64,000 nucleotides of DNA from CADEEN01 sp963738425 (GTDB lineage Bacteria; Pseudomonadota; Gammaproteobacteria; Burkholderiales; Burkholderiaceae_C): contig CAVTWT010000017.1 of the NCBI GenBank assembly GCA_963738425.1, positions 62,001 through 126,000 of the forward strand. Direction: 5' to 3'. Under the pieces are notes generated by a model. That model worked only from the letters and a program-made list of their open reading frames with translations. It had not been told where the DNA came from and ran no database searches. The translations under genes were made by a program, and so were the position numbers. Shown piece after piece: positions 1-9,314 of the stretch; within the stretch, counting starts at the first letter, position 1, and the number at the start of each line of letters is the position of its first letter.

Positions 1-1032
<1,032 letters not shown>

Positions 1033-1069
1033 CCGTCTTGCGCCGGTCCCTGGCGGTTTCGCCAGCCCG

Positions 1070-1822
1070 TCAGCGCCCGCGCAAGTGCGCCGGTGCCTCC
1101 AGCCGCTTGGCCACCATCGCCAGCGCCAGCGACAGCACCAGGTACACCGCCGAGATCAGCAGGTACGGCTCCCAGTAGCGCGAGTACGCACCGGCGACGG
1201 TGCGCGCGGCCAGCGCGAGTTCGGCCAGGCCGATCGCCGACACCAGCGACGAATCCTTGATCAGCGTGATGCCTTCGTTGACCAGCGCCGGCACCATGCG
1301 CCGGAAGGCCTGCGGCAGGACGACGGTCTGCATCGTCTGCGCGTGCGTCAGGCCCAGGCTGTAGCCGGCCTGCGTTTGGCCGCGAGCGATGCTCTGGATG
1401 CCGGCGCGGAAGATTTCGCTGATGTAGGCGCCGGCGTTGAGCGTCAGCGCCAGCGCGCCGGAGAAGAACGCGCCGTGCTCTTGCCTGAACGTGCGTGCGG
1501 CGTCACCGGAGAGGAGCAGGCCGCTGTCGGGGTGGATCAGCGCCGGCATCAGCGCGAAGTGCACGAGCAGGATCTGCACGAACAGCGGCGTGCCGCGGAA
1601 GAAGGTGACATAGGCCACCGTGATCCAGCGCGTGATCTTCAGCAGCCAGGCCAGCAACGGGTTGGCCGGCTGCGGCGCGTCGTGCGAGCTGCTGACGAGG
1701 CCGAGCACCACGCCGAGCGCGAGGCCCGCGGTGAGGGCGATCAGCGTCAGCTGGATCGTCATCCACAGGCCGCTGACGAACAGCGGCCCATAGCCGGCCA
1801 GGATCTCCCAACGCAGACCCAT
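1070..1822 (-). CDS. Polar amino-acid ABC transporter permease (HisM/GlnP family)
   Basis: Inner-membrane permease of a polar amino-acid importer, 250 residues, the usual size. It shows several hydrophobic spans and the family's conserved segments: FRGTPLFVQILLVHF (about residue 75), the EAA-type region around EIFRAGIQSIARGQTQAG (about 135-155) with ALGL-type turn YSLGLTHAQTMQTVVLPQA, and NEGITLIKDSSLVSAIG. The start ATG at 1822 lies 20 bases after the stop of the binding-protein gene on the same strand, so the two form an operon. No ATPase of this transporter is present next to it; the adjacent ATPase (1-1032) is convergent and of the sugar type. Family assignment is secure, specificity is not visible. 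Confidence 0.92.
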   Translation of the reverse strand: MGLRWEILAGYGPLFVSGLWMTIQLTLIALTAGLALGVVLGLVSSSHDAPQPANPLLAWLLKITRWITVAYVTFFRGTPLFVQILLVHFALMPALIHPDSGLLLSGDAARTFRQEHGAFFSGALALTLNAGAYISEIFRAGIQSIARGQTQAGYSLGLTHAQTMQTVVLPQAFRRMVPALVNEGITLIKDSSLVSAIGLAELALAARTVAGAYSRYWEPYLLISAVYLVLSLALAMVAKRLEAPAHLRGR

Positions 1823-1842
1823 GGCCGGTGCTCCTGTCTAGT

Positions 1843-2717
1843 TCACTTCGACGCTGCGGGGGCGGGCGCTGCGGCCGCCGCGGGTGCGGCCGGCTCGGTG
1901 CCGAAGTACTTCTTGAAGATCGTGTTGTACGAGCCATCGGCCTTGATCGCCGGCGATGCCTTCGTTCAACTTGCCGAGCAGCTCGGTGTTGCCCTTCTTG
2001 ACGGCAAAGCCGTACTGCTCGGGCGCGAACTCCTTGTCGCTGACCATCTTGAACTTGCCGCCCGGGTTGTTGGCGACGTAGTGGATGACGACGCCGTTGT
2101 CGGCGACGACGGCATCGACGCCGCCGGCTTCGAGTTCCTTCAGCGCCAGCGGCGTCGATTCGAAGCGCTTGATCGCCGTGCTGGTCTTGCCGAGCAGCTT
2201 GGTCACCGCTTCGTCGCCGGTGGTGCCGGTCTGCACGCCGACCTTGGCTTTCTTCAAGTCAGCGAACTTGGCGAGTCTTGCTGTTCTCCTTGACGGCGAT
2301 CAGTTGCACCGCATCGAAGTACGGATTCGAGAAATCCATCGTCTGCTTGCGCTCGTCGGTGATCGTCACCGACGACGCGATCATGTCGCGATCACCTTGC
2401 CCGAGCGCATTGAAGATGCCTTCCCACGGCGTGTTGACGAACTTGACCTGGATGCCGGCCTTGGCCGCGGCAGCGTTCACCACATCGATCGTGAAGCCGA
2501 CGATCTCGCCCTTTTCGTTCTGGCTCTCGAACGGCGCATACGCGGCATCGGTGCCGACGGCATAGACCTTGGCGGGGGCCGGCGCCGGAGCGGCGGCGGG
2601 CGCCGAAGCAGCGGCTGCGGGCGGCGGTGGCGGCTCTTTCTTGCCGCAGGCGGCGAGCAGCAGGGCGGCCGCGAACAGGCCGCTGGTCTTGATGAATTGG
2701 CGGGTGGTGAGGCGCAT
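1843..2717 (-). CDS. Polar amino-acid ABC transporter substrate-binding lipoprotein (two frameshifts)
   Basis: Periplasmic solute-binding protein (SBP_bac_3 family) that feeds the permease at 1070-1822. The N-terminus MRLTTRQFIKTSG is followed by a hydrophobic core and lipobox LLLAAC, then a long Pro/Ala-rich linker. Family motifs are GTDAAYAPFE, GFTIDVVNAAAAKAG, and, after a break, VGVQTGTTG and FAVKKGN. The frame breaks near 2275 (after VKENSK) and again near 1950 (one extra base in LNEGIAAIK). The corrected end is ...GTEPAAPAAAAAPAPAASK with TGA at 1843-1845, giving about 290 residues. An Ala/Pro-rich tail at both ends is unusual for the family. Start chosen at the ATG in front of the signal peptide. 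Confidence 0.85.
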
Positions 2718-2769
2718 GGTGGTCTGTCCGTGGCAATCCTGTGAAGTGCGCAGTTTATGCGCAGCGCGC

Positions 2770-4178
2770 TCAGGGTTTTGTGCGTTCGTCCGGGCGCGGC
2801 GATCGGGCCAGGCGCCAGACCATGAAAGCCAGCACCGCCACGCCGGCGAGCAGCACCGACCACAGCAGCCACGGCCGCAGCGCGGCGCGCTGCTGGCGCG
2901 CCTGTTCGGCGCGCGCCACGGCGCTGACCTCGCTCCATTGGCCGAGCGTGGCGCTGCCGAAGCGCGCGCGTTCACGGTCGAGCGACGGCACCAGCGTGGA
3001 CAACGGCAGCGCCGACGGCGCGGTGACCTTGGCACCGGCCAGCAGCGTGTAGGGCGGCTCGCCCTGCGACGCGAAGACCAGGCTGGCCAACGGCGCCTGC
3101 ACGACGAGTTGGGTTTGTGCCGCGTCGAGCGCCGCGGCGCGCGGGTCGGGCAGCACGCGCACGAAGCGCGCTGTGGCGTTGACGGCGAGCGGCGGCGAGC
3201 TTGCCACGTCGGTGCCGCGCTCCAAGCGGTAGAACACGGCGGAGCCGAGCTCACGCCACGGCTCGTTGGCCTCGTTGCGTGATTGCAGGCGCACCGGGGC
3301 GACGAGCGTGCCGCTGGTCCAGTGCAGATCGATCTGGGTGATCGGCAGCACGCCGCCGAGGTCGAAGTGCAGGGCGCGCTGCGCGTCCGCGTCGGGCGTG
3401 GCCTGGCCCGCGGGCTCGGTGCCCGGTGACACGACGAGGGTGATGGGCGGATCGAGCACCTTGCTGCCGCGCTGTGCGGTCACCACCTTGGCGGCGCTGA
3501 CCTGCGGGGCGGTGGCCGCGTCGGCCCAGACCAGGCGCACGAAGCGGCCGGGGTTGGCGCCGAGCAGCAGCGTCGGCTGCGTCAGTGGGCCGGCCGGTGA
3601 GGCGAGCGCCATCAACTGGCCACTGCCGCCGCTGCGCCATTGGCGCAGGTCGTCGCTGCTGTCGAAGCGGAACGCCGCGCTGAACTCGGCCGGGCCGCTC
3701 CATGCGATGCGCAGCGAGTGCGGCACAGGGGTCGTCGCGCTGGCGCTCACCGAGATCGAACAACCAGCCTGCGGACGCCGCGACGCGGCGCGGTCGTGGT
3801 GCCTGCGGCGAGGCGCTTGACGCTGATGCGGCCGCTGTCGATCGTGACTTCGATCGGCGCCGTCCAGCTGCCGTCAGCCGCTGGCTTGGCGGGCAGCGGG
3901 TACAGCGTCGCATCGGATTGCTGCTCGGTCGTCTGCGGCTCGGGCTGGCGCGGTGCGAGCACGGCGAAGGGCACGCGCTCGCCGCGTGCATCGACGATGC
4001 GCAGGTCGGCGAGATTCGCGCTCGCGCTGCGGCCATAAGCGGTGGCCGGCAGCGGCAGTTGAATCAACGCACCTGGCGACGACACCGTGATCGGTGACGA
4101 ATAGCGAAACGCCGGTTCGTCGGCCGCGCTGGCGGCTGCAGCCACCAGCCACGCGCCGACCCAGAACACCTTACGCAT
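2770..4178 (-). CDS. DUF3999 family envelope protein (frameshifted)
   Basis: Protein of unknown function in the DUF3999 family. The N-terminus (MRKVFWVGAWLVAAAASAAD) is a signal peptide; a large beta-rich periplasmic part follows, and the C-terminus has one membrane span (LLWSVLLAGVAVLAFMVWRL) and a short basic tail. Expected length about 465 residues. The frame changes twice between about 3750 and 3790: the segment SAGWLFDL reads in one frame, the part before and after in two others. The start ATG at 4178 overlaps the stop of the DUF2339 gene by 8 bases, which implies translational coupling. A paired membrane role with DUF2339 is inferred from this arrangement only. Confidence 0.78.
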
Positions 4179-6843
4179 GCTGTTGCTCCTGCACCTTTGC
4201 CTTGCCGGGCAGCGGCGCGACATAGCCGATGACCAGCATCAACACGCCGACACCGATGAAGGAGACGATGCGCGTCACGGTGCCGGTGCCTGAGAGGTCG
4301 ACCAGCAGCAGCTTGGCGACCACGGCGGCGAGCAGCGCCGCACCCACCAGCCACGGCAGCCGCATCGCGCGCCGTGCCGACAGCCACATCAAGACCAGCG
4401 CGGTGGTGGTCCACAACAGCGTGATGCCGGTCTGCACGGGCAGCGAGCGCGTCCAGGCATCGAAGCGGAACGGCACGTCGCCGAAGTGGTGGAAGCCGCG
4501 CACCAGCATCGCGTTGAGCCAGACGAAGGCCGCGCTGCCGACGAGCGCGATCGGCACGCCGGGTTGCGCTGCCCACTTCGCGCGCGCCGCATCGCTGCGC
4601 AGCCACAGCACGACGGCCAGCAGCGCCGCAGCAACGCCGACGTCGAGCGGGTTGATCAGCGGCACATACGGCAGCGGCAGTGCCGAGCCGTTGGAGCCGA
4701 TGTTGGCGAGCACGGTCCACAACAGCAGGCCGGCGGCGAGCAGCGCAGCGGCGATCCACTGATACGCCGACGGCGCAGCACTCACCGGCCAGCGCTGGGA
4801 CAAGCCTGGGCGTGGCAGCAGCATCAACAGCAGCGCCGGCGCAACGAGCCAGCCGAGCCAACCCCAGGCGCTCAAGGCGTCCCCCCAGTCGATCGTCAGC
4901 GCACGGCCTTGCAAGGCGCCGAGCAGCGCGAGCACGAGCACGCCGATCGCATGCGCGGCGTCGCGCGCGACAGCAGGCCACGACGGCGCGAGACGCCACA
5001 GCACGATCGCATGCACGGCGAGCGCGACCGGCCACGCCCACCATCCCCCATGCTCGAACGGGCGCGCCAGCGTCACCGCCAGTGTGAGGCTGGCCAGCGC
5101 CATCAGCGGCGCGTGGCCGATCACCGGCAGCGCGATGCGCGGCCAGTGCAGGCGCATCGACAGCAGTGCGTAGAGCAATCCGATCGCGCTGACACTGACC
5201 AGCCAGGCCGCAAGTTCGAAGCGCGGCGGCACGAAGTGGTCGATCTGCAGCGACGCGGCGCCGAGCAGCCACAGCGTTGCTGCACCGATCAGCAGCGGCT
5301 CGGCAATCGACTCATGGGCCACCAGGCCTGTCGCGTCGCGCTGCGACTGGCGCGCGACGAACAGCGCGGCGGCCAGCGAGGCCGCAGCCGCCATCAGCGC
5401 GTTGAACAGGTAGGCGTTGAACACTGCGGTCGGCGCGCCATGGCGTTCGAAGCCGAAGGCCATCGCCACGCCCGCCAACACTAGCAGCGCATAGCCAAAG
5501 GCACGCGCCAGCACGCGCGACTGGCGCAACCCCAGCCAGACGAGGCCCGCGCCTTCGAGCGCCCAGGCGCCGGCGGTGCTGCGCGCGTCGAGAGCGAACG
5601 GGATCACCAGCGTCGTGAACACCGTGCCGATGGCGAGGCTGCCTTCGAACGCCGCAGCCAGGCGCGGCCGCGAGCGCATCCACGTCGCCATGGCGATGTA
5701 GAACACCGCGAGCACGAGCGCCGAGATCGCCGTGCCGTACTCGGTGTGGCGCACCAGACCGTGCTGCAGCACGAAGGTGATCGTCGGCAGGCCGAACAGC
5801 AGCGCGCCTTGCACCCATGCGTCGGTCGGCAGCGGCTTCTCGTTCGTCGCTGCCTTCTGGCGCAGCGGCATCAGCATGATGGCGACGAAGAGCAGGAAGA
5901 ACGCAATCAGGAAGCCCTGGCTCGTCGCGTAGTTGTCGCTCTGGTACTTGAGCACGCCCCAGGCCGTGGCGACGACGAAGGTGCCGAGAAAGCCGATCAG
6001 GTTCAGCGAGCGCCAGGTGCGGTGCCAGGCGACGAGCGCGATGCCGAGATCGAGCACGAGGTAGTAGCTGAACAGCGCCACATGGTTGCCGCTGCCGGTG
6101 GACACCAGCAGCGGTGTCGCAAAGCCGCCGAGCGCGCCGATGACGGCCAGTGCACGTGCGTCTTGCAGCACTGCGAGCGCGGCGCCGAGTGCGGCCACGG
6201 CCACCATCAGCACGAACACCGGCGTCACCGCGAGCACGCCGTAGAAGCGGAAGGCGACGAAGAGGGTGAGGTAGAGCACCGCGACCGCGCCGCCCTGCAG
6301 CACCTGCGCATACGCCGGGCGTTGGCTGCGCAGGCGCCAGCCGACGATCAGCAGTGCGATGGCGGCGGCGCCGATGCCGGCCAGCCGCAGCTCGATCGGC
6401 AGCTGCACATGTTCGCTGGCGAATTTGGCGAGGAAGGCCAGGCCGATGAAGAGGATGCCGATGCCGGCCTTGACGATGGTGTTGCCGCCGAAGAACCAGG
6501 CCTTGATCGGATCGAGCGGGTTGGGTCGCGGCGCGGCGGCAGGTGGGCGTGCCACCGGTGCGGCGCCGGCGCCACGATCTCGGGCGGCATCGTCGGCTCG
6601 AAATCGCGGGTGGCGACGTCGGGCTCTTCGGTGATCCGTTGCGGGCTGCGGTATCGCCACACGCTCTGTGACTTGCGGCTGGCTCAGCACGCGCACCGCT
6701 TGTTCGAGATCGGCGATCACGCGGGCCTGCCGCATCGAGCGCAGCACCAGCCACGCCAGCACCGCGCCGGCGAGCGCTTCGAAGGCACCGCCGAAGGAGG
6801 CCCCGAGCACGAGTCCGATCACGATCGCAATCACCAGCGGCAC
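4171..6843 (-). CDS. DUF2339 family multi-pass membrane protein (compensated frameshift)
   Basis: Very large integral membrane protein of about 890 residues made almost wholly of hydrophobic segments (more than 20 predicted spans by eye), the hallmark of DUF2339. A GTG start at 6843 places the first span (VPLVIAIVIGLVLGASFGGA) at the N-terminus; an in-frame extension to 6915 is possible but reads poorly. After the first spans a hydrophilic linker contains a stretch (about 6560-6650) that makes sense only in another frame (ITEEPDVATRDFEPTMPPE), so two compensating indels are likely. The end GCATGCGTAA contains the start of the DUF3999 gene. Function is unknown. Confidence 0.82.
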   Translation of the reverse strand: MPLVIAIVIGLVLGASFGGAFEALAGAVLAWLVLRSMRQARVIADLEQAVRVLSQPQVTERVAIPQPATDHRRARRRHPRFRADDAARDRGAGAAPVARPPAAAPRPNPLDPIKAWFFGGNTIVKAGIGILFIGLAFLAKFASEHVQLPIELRLAGIGAAAIALLIVGWRLRSQRPAYAQVLQGGAVAVLYLTLFVAFRFYGVLAVTPVFVLMVAVAALGAALAVLQDARALAVIGALGGFATPLLVSTGSGNHVALFSYYLVLDLGIALVAWHRTWRSLNLIGFLGTFVVATAWGVLKYQSDNYATSQGFLIAFFLLFVAIMLMPLRQKAATNEKPLPTDAWVQGALLFGLPTITFVLQHGLVRHTEYGTAISALVLAVFYIAMATWMRSRPRLAAAFEGSLAIGTVFTTLVIPFALDARSTAGAWALEGAGLVWLGLRQSRVLARAFGYALLVLAGVAMAFGFERHGAPTAVFNAYLFNALMAAAASLAAALFVARQSQRDATGLVAHESIAEPLLIGAATLWLLGAASLQIDHFVPPRFELAAWLVSVSAIGLLYALLSMRLHWPRIALPVIGHAPLMALASLTLAVTLARPFEHGGWWAWPVALAVHAIVLWRLAPSWPAVARDAAHAIGVLVLALLGALQGRALTIDWGDALSAWGWLGWLVAPALLLMLLPRPGLSQRWPVSAAPSAYQWIAAALLAAGLLLWTVLANIGSNGSALPLPYVPLINPLDVGVAAALLAVVLWLRSDAARAKWAAQPGVPIALVGSAAFVWLNAMLVRGFHHFGDVPFRFDAWTRSLPVQTGITLLWTTTALVLMWLSARRAMRLPWLVGAALLAAVVAKLLLVDLSGTGTVTRIVSFIGVGVLMLVIGYVAPLPGKAKVQEQQHA

Positions 6844-6888
6844 GTTGCAGCCTTTCACGCCAAGCGACGAGGCCACTGTAGCGGGCGC

Positions 6889-6909
6889 CGACCCCGCGCT
6901 GCGGGGTCG
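6889..6909. other. GC-rich hairpin downstream of the DUF455 gene
   Basis: Perfect inverted repeat: CGACCCCGC (6889-6897), 3-base loop, GCGGGGTCG (6901-6909). It lies between the end of the DUF455 gene and the start of DUF2339 on the minus strand. No T-tract follows on either strand, so it is not a classical intrinsic terminator; it may stabilise the 3' end or assist termination. Confidence 0.4.
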
Positions 6910-6948
6910 CTGCACGGTATCGCGTGGCGAGCCCGCCAGCTTCGTTTG

Positions 6949-7821
6949 TCAGTGCTGCAGCGGTGATGCCTGCATCAGGCGTGCCAGTTCTTCAGCGTCG
7001 AAACCTGCGCGCCGTCGTGCGTCGAGATTGAACGGCGGTTTCGGCCGCGGTGCGTGGTGCGTGACGAGCAAGTGCTCGAAGTGCGCGATCGGATCGAGCC
7101 CCTCGCGCTCGCACAGCCAGCGGTACCAGTGGTTGCCGATCGCGACATGGCCGACCTCGTCGCGCAGGATCACGTCGAGGATGGCCACCGCGCGCAGGTC
7201 ACCCGCCTGCGCGAGTTTGGCCTGCATCGGCGGCGTGGCATCGAGGCCGCGCGCTTCGAGCGTGCGCGGCACGAGCGCCATGCGAGCGACGATGTCGTGC
7301 TTGGTTTTCTCGACCATGGTCCACAGCCCGTCGTGCGCATCGAAGTCGCCGTAGGCGTGGCCGAGCGAGGCCAGGTGCTCGCGGAGCAGGGTGAAGTGCA
7401 ACGCTTCCTCTGCGGCAATCCGCGCCCAGTCGCGGTAGTAGTCGGCGGGCATGTCGGCAAAGCGCCAGATGGCGTCGAGCGCCAGGTTGATGGCGTTGAA
7501 CTCGATGTGGGCCACGGCGTGCAACAGCGCGGCGCGGCCGTGCGAGGTGTGCAGCGAGCGGCGGGCGACGTGCGCCGGAGAGACGAGCCGCGGCCGCGCG
7601 GGGCGGCCGGGCAGGCCGGCGGGTTCGGGCAACGTGGCCGCGGTGTCGATCGTCAACGCTGCGGGATCGTTGAACTCCTGGCGTGTTCCGCGCGCCTTGG
7701 CCGAGGGGTCAGCGAGACGCAACAACTCGAGGGCGCGGTGGCGCAGGTGCATCGAGGGATTGTCGCTGGGCGTTCGCGGCCGCGGAGGTGCGTTCAGGCG
7801 ACGCAGGTTGAGTGTCGGCAT
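6949..7821 (-). CDS. DUF455 family ferritin-like protein
   Basis: Cytoplasmic protein of up to 290 residues in the DUF455 family, a ferritin-like four-helix fold distantly related to MiaE. Likely di-iron ligands are visible in helical motifs HAVAHIEFNAINLALD (about residue 102), EEALHFTLLREHL (about 137) and ILRDEVGHVAIGNHW (about 215), each with the Glu..x2..His pattern expected for such sites. The reaction is not known for the family. The first ATG (7821) sits only 6 bases from a perfect inverted repeat, and no good ribosome site is visible there; an internal ATG at 7752 (MHLRHRALELL) is a fair alternative because the first 23 residues are Pro/Arg-rich and low complexity. Confidence 0.85.
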   Translation of the reverse strand: MPTLNLRRLNAPPRPRTPSDNPSMHLRHRALELLRLADPSAKARGTRQEFNDPAALTIDTAATLPEPAGLPGRPARPRLVSPAHVARRSLHTSHGRAALLHAVAHIEFNAINLALDAIWRFADMPADYYRDWARIAAEEALHFTLLREHLASLGHAYGDFDAHDGLWTMVEKTKHDIVARMALVPRTLEARGLDATPPMQAKLAQAGDLRAVAILDVILRDEVGHVAIGNHWYRWLCEREGLDPIAHFEHLLVTHHAPRPKPPFNLDARRRAGFDAEELARLMQASPLQH

Positions 7822-7827
7822 TTACCG

Positions 7828-7865
7828 GATTCTGTTGAAAACTCGAAGTTTTTTTCAACAGAATC
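7828..7865. repeat. Perfect 14-bp inverted repeat upstream of the DUF455 gene
   Basis: GATTCTGTTGAAAA (7828-7841) and TTTTCAACAGAATC (7852-7865) are exact reverse complements with a 10-base AT-rich spacer that itself can pair weakly (ACT/AGT). It is strikingly AT-rich for this genome. It ends 6 bases from the first possible start codon of the DUF455 gene. It is most likely an operator, or an RNA hairpin that would block translation from the 7821 start. No T-run follows the arm on either strand, so a terminator is less likely. Confidence 0.6.
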
Positions 7866-7992
7866 GGCCACAACCTGACACTCACGCCGACACCCGCAAG
7901 CCGACGGTCATACGGCACTTGGGTTCGGACGTTCGCAGTTGCGTGATCGGCTCGCGAGAGATCGATCTACCGACGACGTCCCTGATGGGATC

Positions 7993-8415
7993 TCAGGAGT
8001 TGCTGCGCCACCGTCGCCGGACTTCCGCGAGGAAGGCCTCTCTGTCGGTGCGCATGCTGCGGACGACCACCGGAGGCGCGTCGGTCTGCTCGTAGCGAGC
8101 TGACCAGATGACGAGTTCCACCAGTACGGGCGCTAGGTCGATGCCCTTGGGGGACAGGCGATAGAGAAAGCGGCGCGCGTCCTCTGCGTCGCGCCGCTTC
8201 TCGATGATGTTCGCATCCTCCAGCTTGCGCAGCCGGTCTGCCAGGATGTTGGATGCGATGCCTTCGCCTCCCGTCAGGAAGTCGTTGTAGGTCCGTCGAT
8301 CCTTGAACATCAGGTCACGCACGATCAGCAGCGACCAGGCGTCGCCCAGGAGCTCCAGCGCGATGCTGATCGGGCAACCCGATCTGAGTTGACGAGGTGC
8401 GGCGGACGTGGCCAT
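7993..8415 (-). CDS. HxlR family winged-helix transcriptional regulator
   Basis: DNA-binding regulator of 140 residues, normal for HxlR. The family signature is clear: CPISIALELLGDAWSLLIVR near the N-terminus (with the conserved Cys at about residue 13), the wing-helix segment GIASNILADRLRKLEDANII, and YRLSPKGIDLAPVL. The start was set at ATG 8415 (MATSAAPRQLR) because upstream residues are not family-like. It is divergent from the small membrane-protein gene at 8521, and an inverted repeat overlaps the putative promoter between them, so control of that neighbour plus itself is likely. HxlR proteins often sense aldehydes, quinones or redox state; no ligand can be read here. Confidence 0.9.
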   Translation of the reverse strand: MATSAAPRQLRSGCPISIALELLGDAWSLLIVRDLMFKDRRTYNDFLTGGEGIASNILADRLRKLEDANIIEKRRDAEDARRFLYRLSPKGIDLAPVLVELVIWSARYEQTDAPPVVVRSMRTDREAFLAEVRRRWRSNS

Positions 8416-8436
8416 TGGAACGATGATCGCATATCG

Positions 8437-8465
8437 CTTGCCATTCGCAAGTGAATTGCTAGACT
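8437..8465 (+). promoter_or_regulatory. Putative promoter with HxlR-type inverted repeat
   Basis: A -35-like TTGCCA (8438-8443) and -10-like TAGACT (8460-8465) are separated by 16 bases, about 55 bases before the membrane-protein ATG at 8521. CTTGC-N5-GCAAG (8437-8451) covers the -35 element and could be the binding site of the divergent HxlR regulator. Assignment rests on pattern only. Confidence 0.35.
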
Positions 8466-8520
8466 GGCGCATCCTTTGGCCGGCAAACCGAGCTGGCCGT
8501 TCCCACAGGAGGTCACCGTC

Positions 8521-8956
8521 ATGCGCAAGTCCTTCTGGTTGGCTGTCCTGGCCTACCTGGTGCCGACCTTTCCGCTGGGCTACTTCTGGCATCTGGTCAC
8601 CTTTGCGGATCACTACCATCGCCTCCAGATGTACCGGGATGAAGTGATCATCCCGTTGGGCTTGGCCTCGATGGTCGATCCAGGCCCTGGTGTTTGCCTG
8701 GGCTTATCCGCGACTGTTTCCGCCCACGCGCGTGCCGTGGCAGCGTGGCGCCGTCGGCTTCGGGTGCATCTTCGGCGTCATGGCCTGGTCATTCGCGGTG
8801 CTGCCGGTCGCAGCCAAGTACCGCATGACATCGGTGCAGGACTTCATCGTGCTGGAAACCTGCTTCACCGCGCTGCAGTTCGCGGCCGTCTCGCCGCTGA
8901 TGGCCCTGGCCTACCGGCTCGGTGAGCACAAGGCGGCGTCTGCCTTGTCGGCCTGA
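8521..8956 (+). CDS. Small integral membrane protein (frameshifted)
   Basis: Hypothetical inner-membrane protein of about 145 residues with four hydrophobic spans: WLAVLAYLVPTFPLGYFW, IPLGLASMVIQALVFAWAYP, VGFGCIFGVMAWSFAVLPVA and a final one around TALQFAAVSPLMALAYRL. The first span and the rest are in different frames; one indel near 8676 joins them (GLASMV to QALVFAWAYP). I do not recognise a named family. It lies divergently from the HxlR regulator, which suggests that the regulator controls it, and 13 bases before the TfoX-like gene. Confidence 0.72.
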
Positions 8957-8969
8957 TCGAGCGTCCGCC

Positions 8970-9296
8970 ATGCCCTACGACCCGGAACTGGCTGAGAGGA
9001 TGCGCACGGCGCTGCAATCGCGCACCGGCGTGGTTGAGAAGAAGATGTTCGGTGGCTACTGCTGGATGCTTCACGGCAACATGCTGTGTGGTGTCGAAGT
9101 CGGGCGCTTCATGTTCCGGGTTGGCGCGGAGCAGGAGGCCGATGCGTTGTCGCGACCCGGTGCCCGCCCGATGGACATCACGGGCAAGCCGATGAAGGGC
9201 TTCGTGTGGGTGGATGCCCGCCAGACCGCCGATGCCGGACTGGAGGCGTGGATCGATCTGGCCGCCCGCTATGTGGGCGGACTTCCGCGAAAGTAG
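8970..9296 (+). CDS. TfoX N-terminal domain protein
   Basis: Soluble protein of 108 residues matching the stand-alone TfoX_N domain: MPYDPELAERMRTAL, then the hallmark VVEKKMFGGYCWMLHGNMLC, RFMFRVGAEQ, and the C-terminal FVWVDARQTADAGLEAWIDLA. TfoX/Sxy of gammaproteobacteria is a competence regulator, but single-domain homologues are widespread and uncharacterised, so a competence role should not be assumed. Start ATG at 8970 follows the previous stop by 13 bases, suggesting cotranscription with the membrane protein. Confidence 0.88.
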   Translation: MPYDPELAERMRTALQSRTGVVEKKMFGGYCWMLHGNMLCGVEVGRFMFRVGAEQEADALSRPGARPMDITGKPMKGFVWVDARQTADAGLEAWIDLAARYVGGLPRK

Positions 9297-9314
9297 GTCG
9301 CCGGGGCGGGCGCG

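Noticed and set aside
2259..3254. Apparent N-terminal extension of the binding protein by 180 residues
   Set aside because: The extension is Arg/Ser-rich shadow sequence of the DUF3999 gene; the true start is the ATG before the lipoprotein signal.
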